Of a stretch of 64,000 bases of DNA, positions 24,388 to 32,738 are shown piece by piece. A model generated the notes under the pieces. It had not been told where the DNA came from. It searched no databases and saw only the letters and a program-made list of their open reading frames with translations. Both the position numbers and the translations under genes were made by a program. The DNA is from Bhargavaea changchunensis (lineage in GTDB: Bacteria; Bacillota; Bacilli; Bacillales_A; Planococcaceae). The stretch lies in contig NZ_JBHTCT010000010.1 in NCBI RefSeq assembly GCF_042665595.1, positions 1 through 64,000 of the forward strand. The letters run 5' to 3'. Positions within the stretch are counted from its first letter, which is position 1, and every line of letters starts with the position of its first letter.

Positions 24388-25734
24388 TCAGGACTCCGCA
24401 GCAGCGGCATCTTCGGCCGCCAGCGGTTCAGGTTCGCTTTTAACTTTTTGTACTTCGATGTACAGGATATGGTGTCCTTCCATGTCTTTGACAAGGAACT
24501 CATAGCCCTGCTCGTGGATTTTTTCACCTTTGACGATATCGAATCGCTTGGCCATGAACCAGCCGCCGATCGTATCGATATCCTCTTCATCTATATGGAT
24601 GCCCAGAATGTCGTTCACGTCCTCGATGAGCATCTTCGCGTCGAAGATATAATGGCCTTCGCCGATCGCCTGGACATCCGGCACTTCATTGACATCAAAC
24701 TCATCCTGGATGTCTCCGACAATCTCTTCAAGAATATCTTCGATGGTGACGAGACCGCTCGTTCCGCCGTATTCATCCATAAGCACGGCCATATGGATCC
24801 GCTCGCGCTGGATTTTCAGGAGCAGCTCGCTGATCGGAATCGATTCGATCACTCGGATGATCGGCTGGAGGAAGTCCGTTACAGGACGGTCGCCGGCTGC
24901 CGGGTCTTTGATGTAGGCGGTCAGGAGATTCTTCATGTTGATCAGCCCGATGATATGGTCCTTGTCACCGTCTGTCACCGGGTAGCGTGTATATTGCTCG
25001 ACGCCCATGACGTCCAGCACTTCACGGAGCGTCATGTCCTGTTCGACAGTCATCATCTCGGTCCGCGGAGCCATGATTTCACGGGCAATCCGGTCATCAA
25101 ACTCGAAGATCTTGTTTACATATTTATATTCGGACTGGTTGATTTCTCCGCTTTTCAGACTGTCTGAGAGAATCATCCGCAATTCTTCCTCGGAGTGTGC
25201 TTCCTCGGACTCCGACATCGGCTTGAACCCGAACAGGCGGATCAGCCACTGCGCCGTGCCGTTCATCGTATGGATAAACGGATACATGAGCCGGTAGAAA
25301 GCAACGAGAGGGCCGGAAAAGTTCAGGGTGATCGCTTCCGCCTTCTGGATGGCAATCGACTTCGGTGCAAGTTCCCCGACAACTACATGAAGGAACGTCA
25401 CCACCGAAAATGCGATGATAAACGAAAGCAGCGAGGAGACGTTGCCCTCGATGTTGAAGCGCTCGAAAAGGGGATGGAGCAGACGTTCGACGGTCGGTTC
25501 CCCGAGCCAACCCAGACCGAGGGCAGTGATCGTAATACCGAGCTGGCACGCGGAAAGGTATTCATCCAGATTGGAAATGACTTTCTTCGCCCGGATGGCT
25601 TTCCGGTTCCCTTCGGCGATCAGCTGGTCGATCCGGGTCGTCCTGACTTTCACGATTGCGAATTCACTCGCGACAAAAAACGCGGTGAATGCGATTAAGG
25701 CAGCAAATGCTGCCAATCGTATGGCAATGTCCAA
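24388..25734 (-). CDS. CNNM/CorC-type membrane protein (DUF21 + CBS pair + CorC domain)
   Basis: 448 residues. An N-terminal DUF21 domain with four helices (residues 1-200, FVASEFAIVKVRTTRIDQL and SACQLGITITALGLGWLGEPTVE), then two CBS domains (MAPRTEMMTVEQD..., VLMDEYGGTSGLVTIEDILEEIVGDIQDE) and a CorC/HlyC domain at the end. Family members extrude Mg2+ or related cations or tune magnesium level; the older name hemolysin is misleading. The start is TTG at 25734, after AAAGGAA. Bacilli have several copies (YrkA, YugS, YhdP, YqhB), not distinguished here. Confidence 0.92.
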   Translation of the reverse strand: MDIAIRLAAFAALIAFTAFFVASEFAIVKVRTTRIDQLIAEGNRKAIRAKKVISNLDEYLSACQLGITITALGLGWLGEPTVERLLHPLFERFNIEGNVSSLLSFIIAFSVVTFLHVVVGELAPKSIAIQKAEAITLNFSGPLVAFYRLMYPFIHTMNGTAQWLIRLFGFKPMSESEEAHSEEELRMILSDSLKSGEINQSEYKYVNKIFEFDDRIAREIMAPRTEMMTVEQDMTLREVLDVMGVEQYTRYPVTDGDKDHIIGLINMKNLLTAYIKDPAAGDRPVTDFLQPIIRVIESIPISELLLKIQRERIHMAVLMDEYGGTSGLVTIEDILEEIVGDIQDEFDVNEVPDVQAIGEGHYIFDAKMLIEDVNDILGIHIDEEDIDTIGGWFMAKRFDIVKGEKIHEQGYEFLVKDMEGHHILYIEVQKVKSEPEPLAAEDAAAAES

Positions 25735-25930
25735 ACAATTCCTTTGTCCATGACCCGAATGAGGGGGAGGACAAAGTGTACACCTCCTGTGAATGTAAAA
25801 AATAGTGAGTTACTTTCAATGATAAATCTGCATTGCCAAAAAGACAATAAAAAAATCCTGTAAGCCGCCGTAAATTCGTCTATTTTGTGCAGGCGTGAGA
25901 TAATGGGGGAAATCAAAAGTTGGAGTTGGA

Positions 25931-27127
25931 ATGATGAAAACGAACAGTGTAAAAGTTGATTCAAAAACAGCGGAGGCCATCCGGGCGGGTCAGCCGGTTA
26001 TTCCAAAGGATGCTGTACGGAACCCTTCTTTATTCGGAGCTGAAGGAACATTATTGCGTTTGGCGGATCCTTCCGGAAATTATTTGGCGACAGGCTACCA
26101 TGGCCTGCAGAACAAAGGCGCGGGCTGGGTGCTTTCGCGGGATGAGCGGGAAACCATCGACAAGGCATTTTTCTCACGGAAGATCCGGGAGGCTGCGGAC
26201 CGCCGGAAACCGTTTTTCGAAGACCCGGACACTACGGCATTCCGTGTGTTCAACGGGGAGGGTGACGGCATCGGCGGGATGACAATCGACCATTATGACG
26301 GTCATTGGATGATCAGCTGGTACAGCGAGGGCATCTATTCGATGCGGCAATTTGTCTACGACTCCCTGAAAGAGATGCCGGAAGTCCTCTCCGTCTACGA
26401 GAAAAAACGATTTGACCTGAAAGGCAAATATATGGAACAGGACGATTTTGTATCGGGAGATCAGCCGGATTTCCCTCTGATCGTAAAGGAAAACGGCATG
26501 AACTTTGCTGTTGATCTGAATGACGGCGCGATGACAGGGATTTTCCTGGACCAGCGGGATGTCCGGAAGGCGATTCGTGATGAATATGCGGATGGCCGGC
26601 GGGTTCTCAATACATTTTCCTATACTGGGGCATTCTCGGTCGCTGCCGCCTTGGGAGGCGCCGCAGGAACGGTGAGTGTCGACCTAGCAAAGCGGAGCCT
26701 TCCGAAGACAATTGAGCAATTCGCCGTCAACGGCATCGATTACGAAGCACAGGACATCGTTGTGATGGATGTTTTCGATTATTTCCGGTATGCCGGACGG
26801 AAAGGGCTTGAGTTCGACCTGGTCGTCCTGGATCCGCCGAGCTTTGCCAGATCCAAAAAACGCACGTTCAGCGCGGCAAAAGACTATGCACGGCTTCTGG
26901 AAGACGTATTGGCGGTAACGGCCAAAGGAGGCATCGTGGTCGCCTCGACAAATCATGCGGGCTTCGGAATGAAGAAATTCAAGACCTTCATTGACAAGGC
27001 GTTCAGGTCATCCGGGAGAAAGTACCGGATCCTTAAGGAGTACCGTCTGCCGGAAGATTTCCGCACACCGCGGAATTCACCGGAATCCGATTATCTGAAG
27101 GTCGCTGTGATCAAAGCGGACAGCTGA
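25931..27127 (+). CDS. RlmI-like 23S rRNA (cytosine-C5) methyltransferase
   Basis: 398 residues, class I SAM-dependent methyltransferase with an N-terminal PUA-like region (residues 1-75, including GYHGLQNKGAGWVLSRDE). The Rossmann part has VLNTFSYTGAFSVAAALGGA for SAM binding (~residues 223-242) and the catalytic-side DPPSFARSKK (~residues 305-314). It is like RlmI/YwbD, which methylate a cytosine in 23S rRNA. TTGGAGTTGGA precedes ATGATG. Single-gene unit. Confidence 0.9.
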   Translation: MMKTNSVKVDSKTAEAIRAGQPVIPKDAVRNPSLFGAEGTLLRLADPSGNYLATGYHGLQNKGAGWVLSRDERETIDKAFFSRKIREAADRRKPFFEDPDTTAFRVFNGEGDGIGGMTIDHYDGHWMISWYSEGIYSMRQFVYDSLKEMPEVLSVYEKKRFDLKGKYMEQDDFVSGDQPDFPLIVKENGMNFAVDLNDGAMTGIFLDQRDVRKAIRDEYADGRRVLNTFSYTGAFSVAAALGGAAGTVSVDLAKRSLPKTIEQFAVNGIDYEAQDIVVMDVFDYFRYAGRKGLEFDLVVLDPPSFARSKKRTFSAAKDYARLLEDVLAVTAKGGIVVASTNHAGFGMKKFKTFIDKAFRSSGRKYRILKEYRLPEDFRTPRNSPESDYLKVAVIKADS

Positions 27128-27222
27128 ACGGCAATTGTTTATTAAAACTTTGTAAAGTGCTCCATCTTCCGGGCTGACTCCTTTAGAATGGGGATGGAGA
27201 TTTTTTTGGAAGGAGTTTTTTC

Positions 27223-28416
27223 ATGGAAAAGAAGGAAAGAGGGTGGTATGGCGAAATCCTGTCGGCGTCGCTTAAGCTCGGCCTGACGTCGTTCGGGGGG
27301 CCTGCCGCCCATCTCGGTTATTTCAGGGATGAATACGTCAAAAAACGGCAATGGCTTGATGACCGGGCCTACGCTGATCTGGTGGCGCTATGCCAGTTTC
27401 TTCCGGGACCTGCCAGTTCACAGGTCGGCATCGGAGTCGGCCTGATCCGCGGCGGCATCGGAGGGGCGATGCTGTCGTGGTTCGGTTTCACGATGCCGTC
27501 TGTCATCATTCTCATGCTGTTTGCATATCTTGTTGCTGGTGATGTGCCGTTCGACACCGGATGGATCCGCGGCCTGAAGATTGTCGCGGTCGCGATTATT
27601 CTCCACGCACTGATCGGAATGGGCAAAAATCTGACACCGGACATTCCGAGAATGGCGCTTGCCGCGCTTGCTGCGGCCGGCGTCCTTCTCGTGCCGACTG
27701 CCTGGGGCCAGATCGGCATCATCGTCCTGGCCGGTCTCATCGGTTATATCCTATATCGGAACCGCAATGAAGGGAACGGCGGTGAAGAAGCGGCCATCCC
27801 GATGCCGATCGGGAAAAAGGCCGGTGCGGTGGCATGGGGGCTGTTCTTCGCCCTGCTTGCGCTATTGCCTCTGCTACGGCAGACCACTGATCATATTCTC
27901 GTATCGATCACCGATATCTTCTACCGTGTCGGCTCGATCGTCTTCGGAGGCGGCCACGTTGTCCTTCCGATGCTTGAGCGGGAAGTGGTGCCGCAAGGAT
28001 ACATGGACGCGGAGACATTCATTGCGGGCTACGGTGCCGCTCAGGCCGTGCCGGGACCGCTCTTCACCCTGGCGGCATACATAGGGATGATCATGGACAG
28101 CGTGCCGGGCGCGCTCATCGCGGTTGTCGCGATGTTCCTGCCGTCGTTCCTCCTCGTCGTCGGAACATTGCCGTTCTGGTCGGTACTCCGCCGGAAAACC
28201 TGGCTTAGGGCCGCGCTGGTCGGCGTCAATGCCGCGGTCGTCGGGATTCTCGCGGCTGCATTGATCAACCCGGTCATCCCGAGTTCGATCTTTTCGGTAT
28301 GGGATGTAGCAGTGGCTGCGCTCTGTTTCTGGCTGCTCCAGTTCAGGAAGTCACCCCCGTGGGTCGTTGTGGCGGTGGCAGGCGTGCTCGGTGCACTGCT
28401 CCATGTATTCCTGTAA
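27223..28416 (+). CDS. chrA: chromate transporter ChrA, long form
   Basis: 397 residues, about 10-12 helices, two homologous halves: LKLGLTSFGGPAAHLGYF (residues ~17-34) and IFYRVGSIVFGGGHVVLPMLE (~residues 233-253). Each half also has QFLPGPASSQVG or QAVPGPLFTLAAYIG. This is the duplicated bacterial CHR form that exports chromate, giving resistance. GGAAGGAGTTTTTTC precedes the ATG. No padR/chrR-type regulator is adjacent, so the real substrate may be another anion. Confidence 0.93.
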   Translation: MEKKERGWYGEILSASLKLGLTSFGGPAAHLGYFRDEYVKKRQWLDDRAYADLVALCQFLPGPASSQVGIGVGLIRGGIGGAMLSWFGFTMPSVIILMLFAYLVAGDVPFDTGWIRGLKIVAVAIILHALIGMGKNLTPDIPRMALAALAAAGVLLVPTAWGQIGIIVLAGLIGYILYRNRNEGNGGEEAAIPMPIGKKAGAVAWGLFFALLALLPLLRQTTDHILVSITDIFYRVGSIVFGGGHVVLPMLEREVVPQGYMDAETFIAGYGAAQAVPGPLFTLAAYIGMIMDSVPGALIAVVAMFLPSFLLVVGTLPFWSVLRRKTWLRAALVGVNAAVVGILAAALINPVIPSSIFSVWDVAVAALCFWLLQFRKSPPWVVVAVAGVLGALLHVFL

Positions 28417-28512
28417 GGCCGTATCCACAAATAATGAATCAGGTATATCTGCGGCCATTCTCGGAGATGATGAATAAGTCAAGTGCCAATTTAGAAATTT
28501 CTCTGAAAACGG

Positions 28513-28542
28513 TTGACACGGACTGATCCGCAAGGGTAGTCT
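28513..28542 (+). promoter_or_regulatory. promoter of the bmr leader
   Basis: Consensus -35 TTGACA at 28513-28518 and a weak -10 TAGTCT at 28537-28542, 18 bases apart. The leader ORF starts 40 bases downstream. Confidence 0.5.
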
Positions 28543-28581
28543 GTTAAGGAAAACAAAACCAACGGAAGGGAGGTATGGACG

Positions 28582-28656
28582 ATGTACAACATGATCATTC
28601 AACTCGGACTCGACAACAATTGCATATCGCCATGCCTGCCCGCACTGCGGCCGTAA
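28582..28656 (+). CDS. 24-residue leader peptide of the bmrC/bmrD-like operon
   Basis: Encodes a 24-residue peptide (MYNMIIQLGLDNN, then CISPCLPALRP). GGGAGG lies 8 bases before the ATG, so it should be translated strongly. It sits 25 bases before a strong terminator and 248 bases upstream of an ABC exporter pair. B. subtilis bmrCD is preceded in the same way by a short reading frame, bmrB, whose translation controls read-through. CATGCCTGCC (28631-28640) within this frame recurs inside the terminator stem (28690-28699), so the ribosome's position can decide folding. The peptide sequence is not obviously similar to BmrB; the assignment rests on position and architecture. Confidence 0.65.
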   Translation: MYNMIIQLGLDNNCISPCLPALRP

Positions 28657-28680
28657 TTTCGCGGCACCAGTGTCGATACA

Positions 28681-28710
28681 AGGGTCCGGCATGCCTGCCG
28701 GACCCTTTTT
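28681..28710 (+). terminator. attenuator terminator 1 of the bmr operon
   Basis: Perfect 11-bp stem AGGGTCCGGCA/TGCCGGACCCT with TGCC loop and TTTTT. It lies between the leader peptide and the exporter genes, so full transcription requires read-through. Confidence 0.9.
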
Positions 28711-28716
28711 CATTGA

Positions 28717-28747
28717 GCGCGCCTCCATGATTCGGGGGCGCGTTTTT
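28717..28747 (+). terminator. attenuator terminator 2 of the bmr operon
   Basis: Stem CGCGCCTCC/GGGGGCGCG (one G-T pair) with ATGATTC loop and TTTTT, seven bases after terminator 1. Two terminators in series give a tight off state. Confidence 0.8.
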
Positions 28748-28812
28748 ATGCCTTTTTCAGGTATCACCGCGCAAATGCGTGCTGAATACAAAACAAAAAC
28801 CGGAGAGGAGAA

Positions 28813-28875
28813 ATGGTGATGTGCATCACAAAAGAACGGAAAATTCTCGTCAAGGAATCTAAAGAAGGCGGGTAG
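28813..28875 (+). CDS. second possible leader peptide, 20 residues
   Basis: ATGGTGATG start after GGAGAGGAGAA, encoding a 20-residue basic peptide ending KEGG. Its stop overlaps a GGCGGG/CCCGCC hairpin (28868-28882) that lies just before the bmrC ribosome binding site. Translation of this frame could open that hairpin and help bmrC translation. Confidence 0.4.
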   Translation: MVMCITKERKILVKESKEGG

Positions 28876-28903
28876 TCCCCGCCATGGAGAGAAGGGATAA
28901 CCA

Positions 28904-30652
28904 ATGTTCTCAGTCTTATTTAAACTGAACTGGTTCTTCAAGGAGAACTGGAAGCGGTACACGGTGGCACTGATTTTGCTCACCTTCACCAACATCCTCG
29001 TCGTCGTACCGCCATGGCTGATCGGCCGGGCGATCGACACGATGTACCGCGGCGATATGACAGAAGGGCTGCTCATGACCTTTGCCGGCGTGATGGTCCT
29101 CGTCATGGCCGTCAATTACGCCTCGAACTTTATCTGGCAATACCAGTTGTTCGGCGGGGCGAATGTGATCGAACGTGTTCTCAGGAGCCGGCTTATGAAG
29201 CACTTCCTGAAAATGACTCCGACTTTCTACGAAAAGAACCGGACCGGCGATCTGATGGCCCGCTCGACAAACGACCTGCGTGCAATTTCTGAAACGGCCG
29301 GGTTCGGCATCATGACGCTGATCGACTCGACGCTTTATTTGGCGACGATCTTGCTGACGGCCGGCTTCCTCGTCTCGTGGAAGCTGACACTGGCGGCCAT
29401 CCTGCCGCTTCCGATCCTGGCGATCATCATGCAGGTGCTCGGCAAGAAAATCCACGAGCGGTACGTCGTCGCACAGGACGCTTTCGGCGACCTGAACGAT
29501 GACGTGCTCGAGGCGGTTGCGGGAGTCCGGGTCGTCAGGGCATACGTCCAGGAACGCGCGACTGAAGAAAAGTTCAGGAAGAAAACGGAAGAAGTGTACG
29601 AGAAGAACATGGCGGTCGAACGGATCGATGCGCTGTTTGCGCCGACATCGAAAGTGCTCACCGCGGCCAGCTACGCAATCGGCCTCGGCTACGGTGCTTT
29701 TCTCGTCTCGACCGGCGAGATGACGCTCGGCAACCTCGTCACGTTCAACGTCTATCTCGGAATGGCCGTTTGGCCGATGATCGCAATCGGCGAACTGATC
29801 AACGTCATGCAGCGGGGGAATGCCTCCCTTGACCGGGTACACGAAACCTTATCCTATCTGGAAGACGTGAGGGACCCGGATCGGCCGAAACGGGCTGGTC
29901 AGCCGGATGACGTGACTTTCAATGATGTGACATTCCGTTATCCGCAGTCCTCATCGGTCAACCTGGACCGGGTGAAAGTCCGACTCGAACGCGGCGGGAC
30001 GCTCGGAATCGTAGGGAAAACCGGCAGCGGAAAGACGACGTTCGTCCGCCAGCTTCTCCGGGAATATCCGGCAGGAGACGGTGAACTCAGTTTTTCCGGT
30101 GTCTCTGTCAGTGACCTGACGAAAGACGAAGTGCGGGACTGGATCGGCTATGTGCCGCAGGATCATGTGCTGTTTTCACGGTCCATCCGGGACAATATCC
30201 TGTTCGGCAAGCCGGACGCGACCGATGCGGATATCGATGAAGCCATCCGCCTGTCGCATTTCCGAAAGGATCTCTCAATGTTGCCGCAGGGCCTGGAAAC
30301 GCTTGTCGGTGAAAAGGGCGTTGCACTCTCAGGAGGCCAGAAACAGCGGATCTCCATTGCCCGGGCACTGATCAAGGATCCGGACATCCTGATCCTTGAT
30401 GACTCGCTGTCGGCGGTCGATGCCAAGACCGAGACGGCAATCATCGAAAACATCCGGCAGGGCCGGCAAGATAAGACGACAATCATCACGACACATAGGC
30501 TGTCGGCGATCGAGCATGCCGATTGGATCATCGTACTTGAAGACGGCAAAGTCACCGAGGAAGGAACGCACGATTCCTTGCTGGAAGCGGGCGGCTGGTA
30601 CCGTGAACAATTCGACCGGCAGCAGATCGGGGAGGTGGATCACCATGAGTAA
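28904..30652 (+). CDS. bmrC: heterodimeric ABC multidrug exporter, subunit BmrC-like (YheI)
   Basis: 582 residues: six membrane helices (residues ~1-310) and a nucleotide-binding domain. Walker A GKTGSGKTT (~residues 369-377), signature LSGGQ (~477), Walker B ILILDDSLSAVD, where the usual catalytic Glu is Asp. Such a degenerate site is typical of BmrC and marks the asymmetric partner of a heterodimer. It exports drugs at the cell membrane with BmrD. GAGAAGGGATAACC precedes the ATG. Its last codons overlap the bmrD start by 8 bases, so the subunits are co-translated. Confidence 0.93.
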   Translation: MFSVLFKLNWFFKENWKRYTVALILLTFTNILVVVPPWLIGRAIDTMYRGDMTEGLLMTFAGVMVLVMAVNYASNFIWQYQLFGGANVIERVLRSRLMKHFLKMTPTFYEKNRTGDLMARSTNDLRAISETAGFGIMTLIDSTLYLATILLTAGFLVSWKLTLAAILPLPILAIIMQVLGKKIHERYVVAQDAFGDLNDDVLEAVAGVRVVRAYVQERATEEKFRKKTEEVYEKNMAVERIDALFAPTSKVLTAASYAIGLGYGAFLVSTGEMTLGNLVTFNVYLGMAVWPMIAIGELINVMQRGNASLDRVHETLSYLEDVRDPDRPKRAGQPDDVTFNDVTFRYPQSSSVNLDRVKVRLERGGTLGIVGKTGSGKTTFVRQLLREYPAGDGELSFSGVSVSDLTKDEVRDWIGYVPQDHVLFSRSIRDNILFGKPDATDADIDEAIRLSHFRKDLSMLPQGLETLVGEKGVALSGGQKQRISIARALIKDPDILILDDSLSAVDAKTETAIIENIRQGRQDKTTIITTHRLSAIEHADWIIVLEDGKVTEEGTHDSLLEAGGWYREQFDRQQIGEVDHHE

Positions 30653-32402
30653 GGGAAAACGTCTGGTGCGCTATGCGACGGACCAGAAACGGTATGTCAT
30701 TCCCGGCGTGATCTGCCTGGCACTCGCTGTCGCGGCTGACCTTGCCGGACCGCTGATTGCAAAAAAGATCATCGATGACCACATCGCCGGCAGTGAAGGA
30801 GGCGGGATGGAATTCGCCCCGATCCTGATGCTGCTTGCGGTCTTCATGGGCTTGGCAGTGGTCACGGCGGTATTCCGCTACATGGAATACCTGCTCCTCC
30901 AGAGAGGAGCGAACCGCATCATCCAGAAGATGCGGAACGAAGTGTACGGCAAGATCCAGACACTTCCGGTCCGCTACTTTGACAACCTGCCGGCGGGCAA
31001 AGTCGTTGCACGTATCACAAACGACACGGAAGCGATCCGGGACATGTACGTCACGGTGCTGTCCCAGTTTGCGACAAGCGGCATGTACATGATCGGGATC
31101 CTCGCCGCGCTGATCTATCTTGAGCCGGCAATGGGAGCGATCACGCTTCTGCTCATTCCAGTGCTTTACATCTGGATGATTTCCTACAGGAAGTACGCCT
31201 CCAAATATAACCGGATCATCCGCGGCAAGGTAAGTGACCTGAACGCGATGATCAACGAGGCCATCCAGGGCATGACGATCATCCAGGCTTTCCGCCGGGA
31301 AAAGCAGATGGAACAGGAATTTGATGAGCTGAACGACGAGCACTTTAAGTACAACAATAAGCTGCTGTTCCTCGACTCGGCGACGTCGTTCAACCTGGTC
31401 GACGTCCTCAGGTCGATGACGTTCATCGCGTTCATCCTGTACTTCGGCAATGTGGCGATCTCCGCTCCTGCGGCGATCTCCGTCGGTGCACTTTACGCGT
31501 TCGTCGACTACATCACGCGACTCTTCAACCCGATCACGGGCATCGTCAACCAGTTCTCCCGCCTCGAGCATTCGCTTGTCGCGGCTGAGCGGGTCTTCGA
31601 ACTGCTCGATCAGGAAGGGGAGGACGTGAGCGACGAGAAGATCGCCCGCTACCGGGGGAACGTCCGGTTCGAGGAAGTCTGGTTCGCCTACAAAGATGAA
31701 GAGTATGTCCTGAAAGGAATCGACTTTGAGGCGAAACAGGGTGAGACGGTGGCACTTGTCGGCCATACCGGTTCCGGCAAGAGTTCGATCATGAACCTGC
31801 TGTTCCGGTTCTACGACCCGACAAAGGGAAGGATCGTCATCGACGGCACCGATATCACCAAACTGTCCCGACAGACAGTAAGGGACCATATGGGCATCGT
31901 CCTCCAGGATCCGTATCTGTTCACCGGAACGATCGGGTCGAACATCAGCCTGGACGACCCGAGGATATCCCGGGAAGTTGTGGAAAGCGCACTAGAGGCC
32001 GTCGGCGGCGACCGGGTGCTGAAGAACCTTCCGGGCGGGATCGACGAGCCGGTCGTGGAAAAGGGCAGCACCCTGTCCGCCGGGCAACGCCAGCTGATCT
32101 CATTCGCCCGGGCGCTCGCCTTTGATCCGGCGATCCTCATCCTCGATGAGGCGACGTCGAACATCGATACCGAGACGGAAGAAATCATCCAGCATGCGAT
32201 GGATGTCCTGAAAAAGGGGCGGACGACATTCGTCATCGCCCACCGGCTGTCTACGATCAAAAACGCGGACCGCATCATCGTGCTGGACCGCGGAGAGATT
32301 GTCGAGCTCGGCACCCATGACCAGCTGCTCGCCTACGACGGCCAGTATGCGCAGATGTATAAGCTGCAGGCGGGCTCACAGGCTGCGGGGAAGACCGGAT
32401 AA
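30645..32402 (+). CDS. bmrD: heterodimeric ABC multidrug exporter, subunit BmrD-like (YheH)
   Basis: 585 residues, membrane domain plus nucleotide-binding domain. Walker A GHTGSGKSS (~residues 376-384), signature LSAGQ, Walker B ILILDEATSNID with the catalytic Glu intact, so this subunit completes the consensus ATP site in the pair. The ATG at 30645 has GGGGAGGTGG upstream within bmrC. The frame is open upstream inside bmrC but the binding site fixes the start. Gene order bmrC-bmrD followed by yheE, yheB, yheA further on is as in B. subtilis. Confidence 0.93.
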   Translation: MSKGKRLVRYATDQKRYVIPGVICLALAVAADLAGPLIAKKIIDDHIAGSEGGGMEFAPILMLLAVFMGLAVVTAVFRYMEYLLLQRGANRIIQKMRNEVYGKIQTLPVRYFDNLPAGKVVARITNDTEAIRDMYVTVLSQFATSGMYMIGILAALIYLEPAMGAITLLLIPVLYIWMISYRKYASKYNRIIRGKVSDLNAMINEAIQGMTIIQAFRREKQMEQEFDELNDEHFKYNNKLLFLDSATSFNLVDVLRSMTFIAFILYFGNVAISAPAAISVGALYAFVDYITRLFNPITGIVNQFSRLEHSLVAAERVFELLDQEGEDVSDEKIARYRGNVRFEEVWFAYKDEEYVLKGIDFEAKQGETVALVGHTGSGKSSIMNLLFRFYDPTKGRIVIDGTDITKLSRQTVRDHMGIVLQDPYLFTGTIGSNISLDDPRISREVVESALEAVGGDRVLKNLPGGIDEPVVEKGSTLSAGQRQLISFARALAFDPAILILDEATSNIDTETEEIIQHAMDVLKKGRTTFVIAHRLSTIKNADRIIVLDRGEIVELGTHDQLLAYDGQYAQMYKLQAGSQAAGKTG

Positions 32403-32438
32403 CAGAAAGGCCGGGGCTACAGTCCCGGCATTGATCAG

Positions 32439-32602
32439 TCTCGTCATTCGCCCGCTTAATCTCGTCATTCGTCAGTTCAGTCTCGTCATACGCACGTTTA
32501 ATCTCGTCATTCACAGCCGGCCGGTTGCGAATGACGAGATTTTTGCCGTGAATGACGAAATCGGAGCGGTGAATGCTGAAATCGGACCTCCGAATGGCGA
32601 AA
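32439..32602. repeat. tandem repeat array 1: 21-bp period, two inverted halves
   Basis: Four copies of TCTCGTCATTCG start at 32439, 32460, 32481 and 32502, exactly 21 bases apart. After a CCGGCCGG centre, four inverse copies (CGAATGACGAGA and variants) start at 32528, 32549, 32570 and 32591, again 21 bases apart. Each 12-base core is followed by 9 variable bases. The array lies between bmrD and rocB. A CCGGG hairpin at 32411-32429 precedes it. Confidence 0.93.
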
Positions 32603-32738
32603 TTGGATCGCAGCGAGAGCGGTCCCGGTGATTCTTCGCCGGGAGCATCTTGTTTTATAAAGAGTGAGATTGACTCCTGCAATGAATTCAATAATAATCT
32701 GAATAAATATAGAGACGCTAAAAGGGGAGAAAAGGCCA

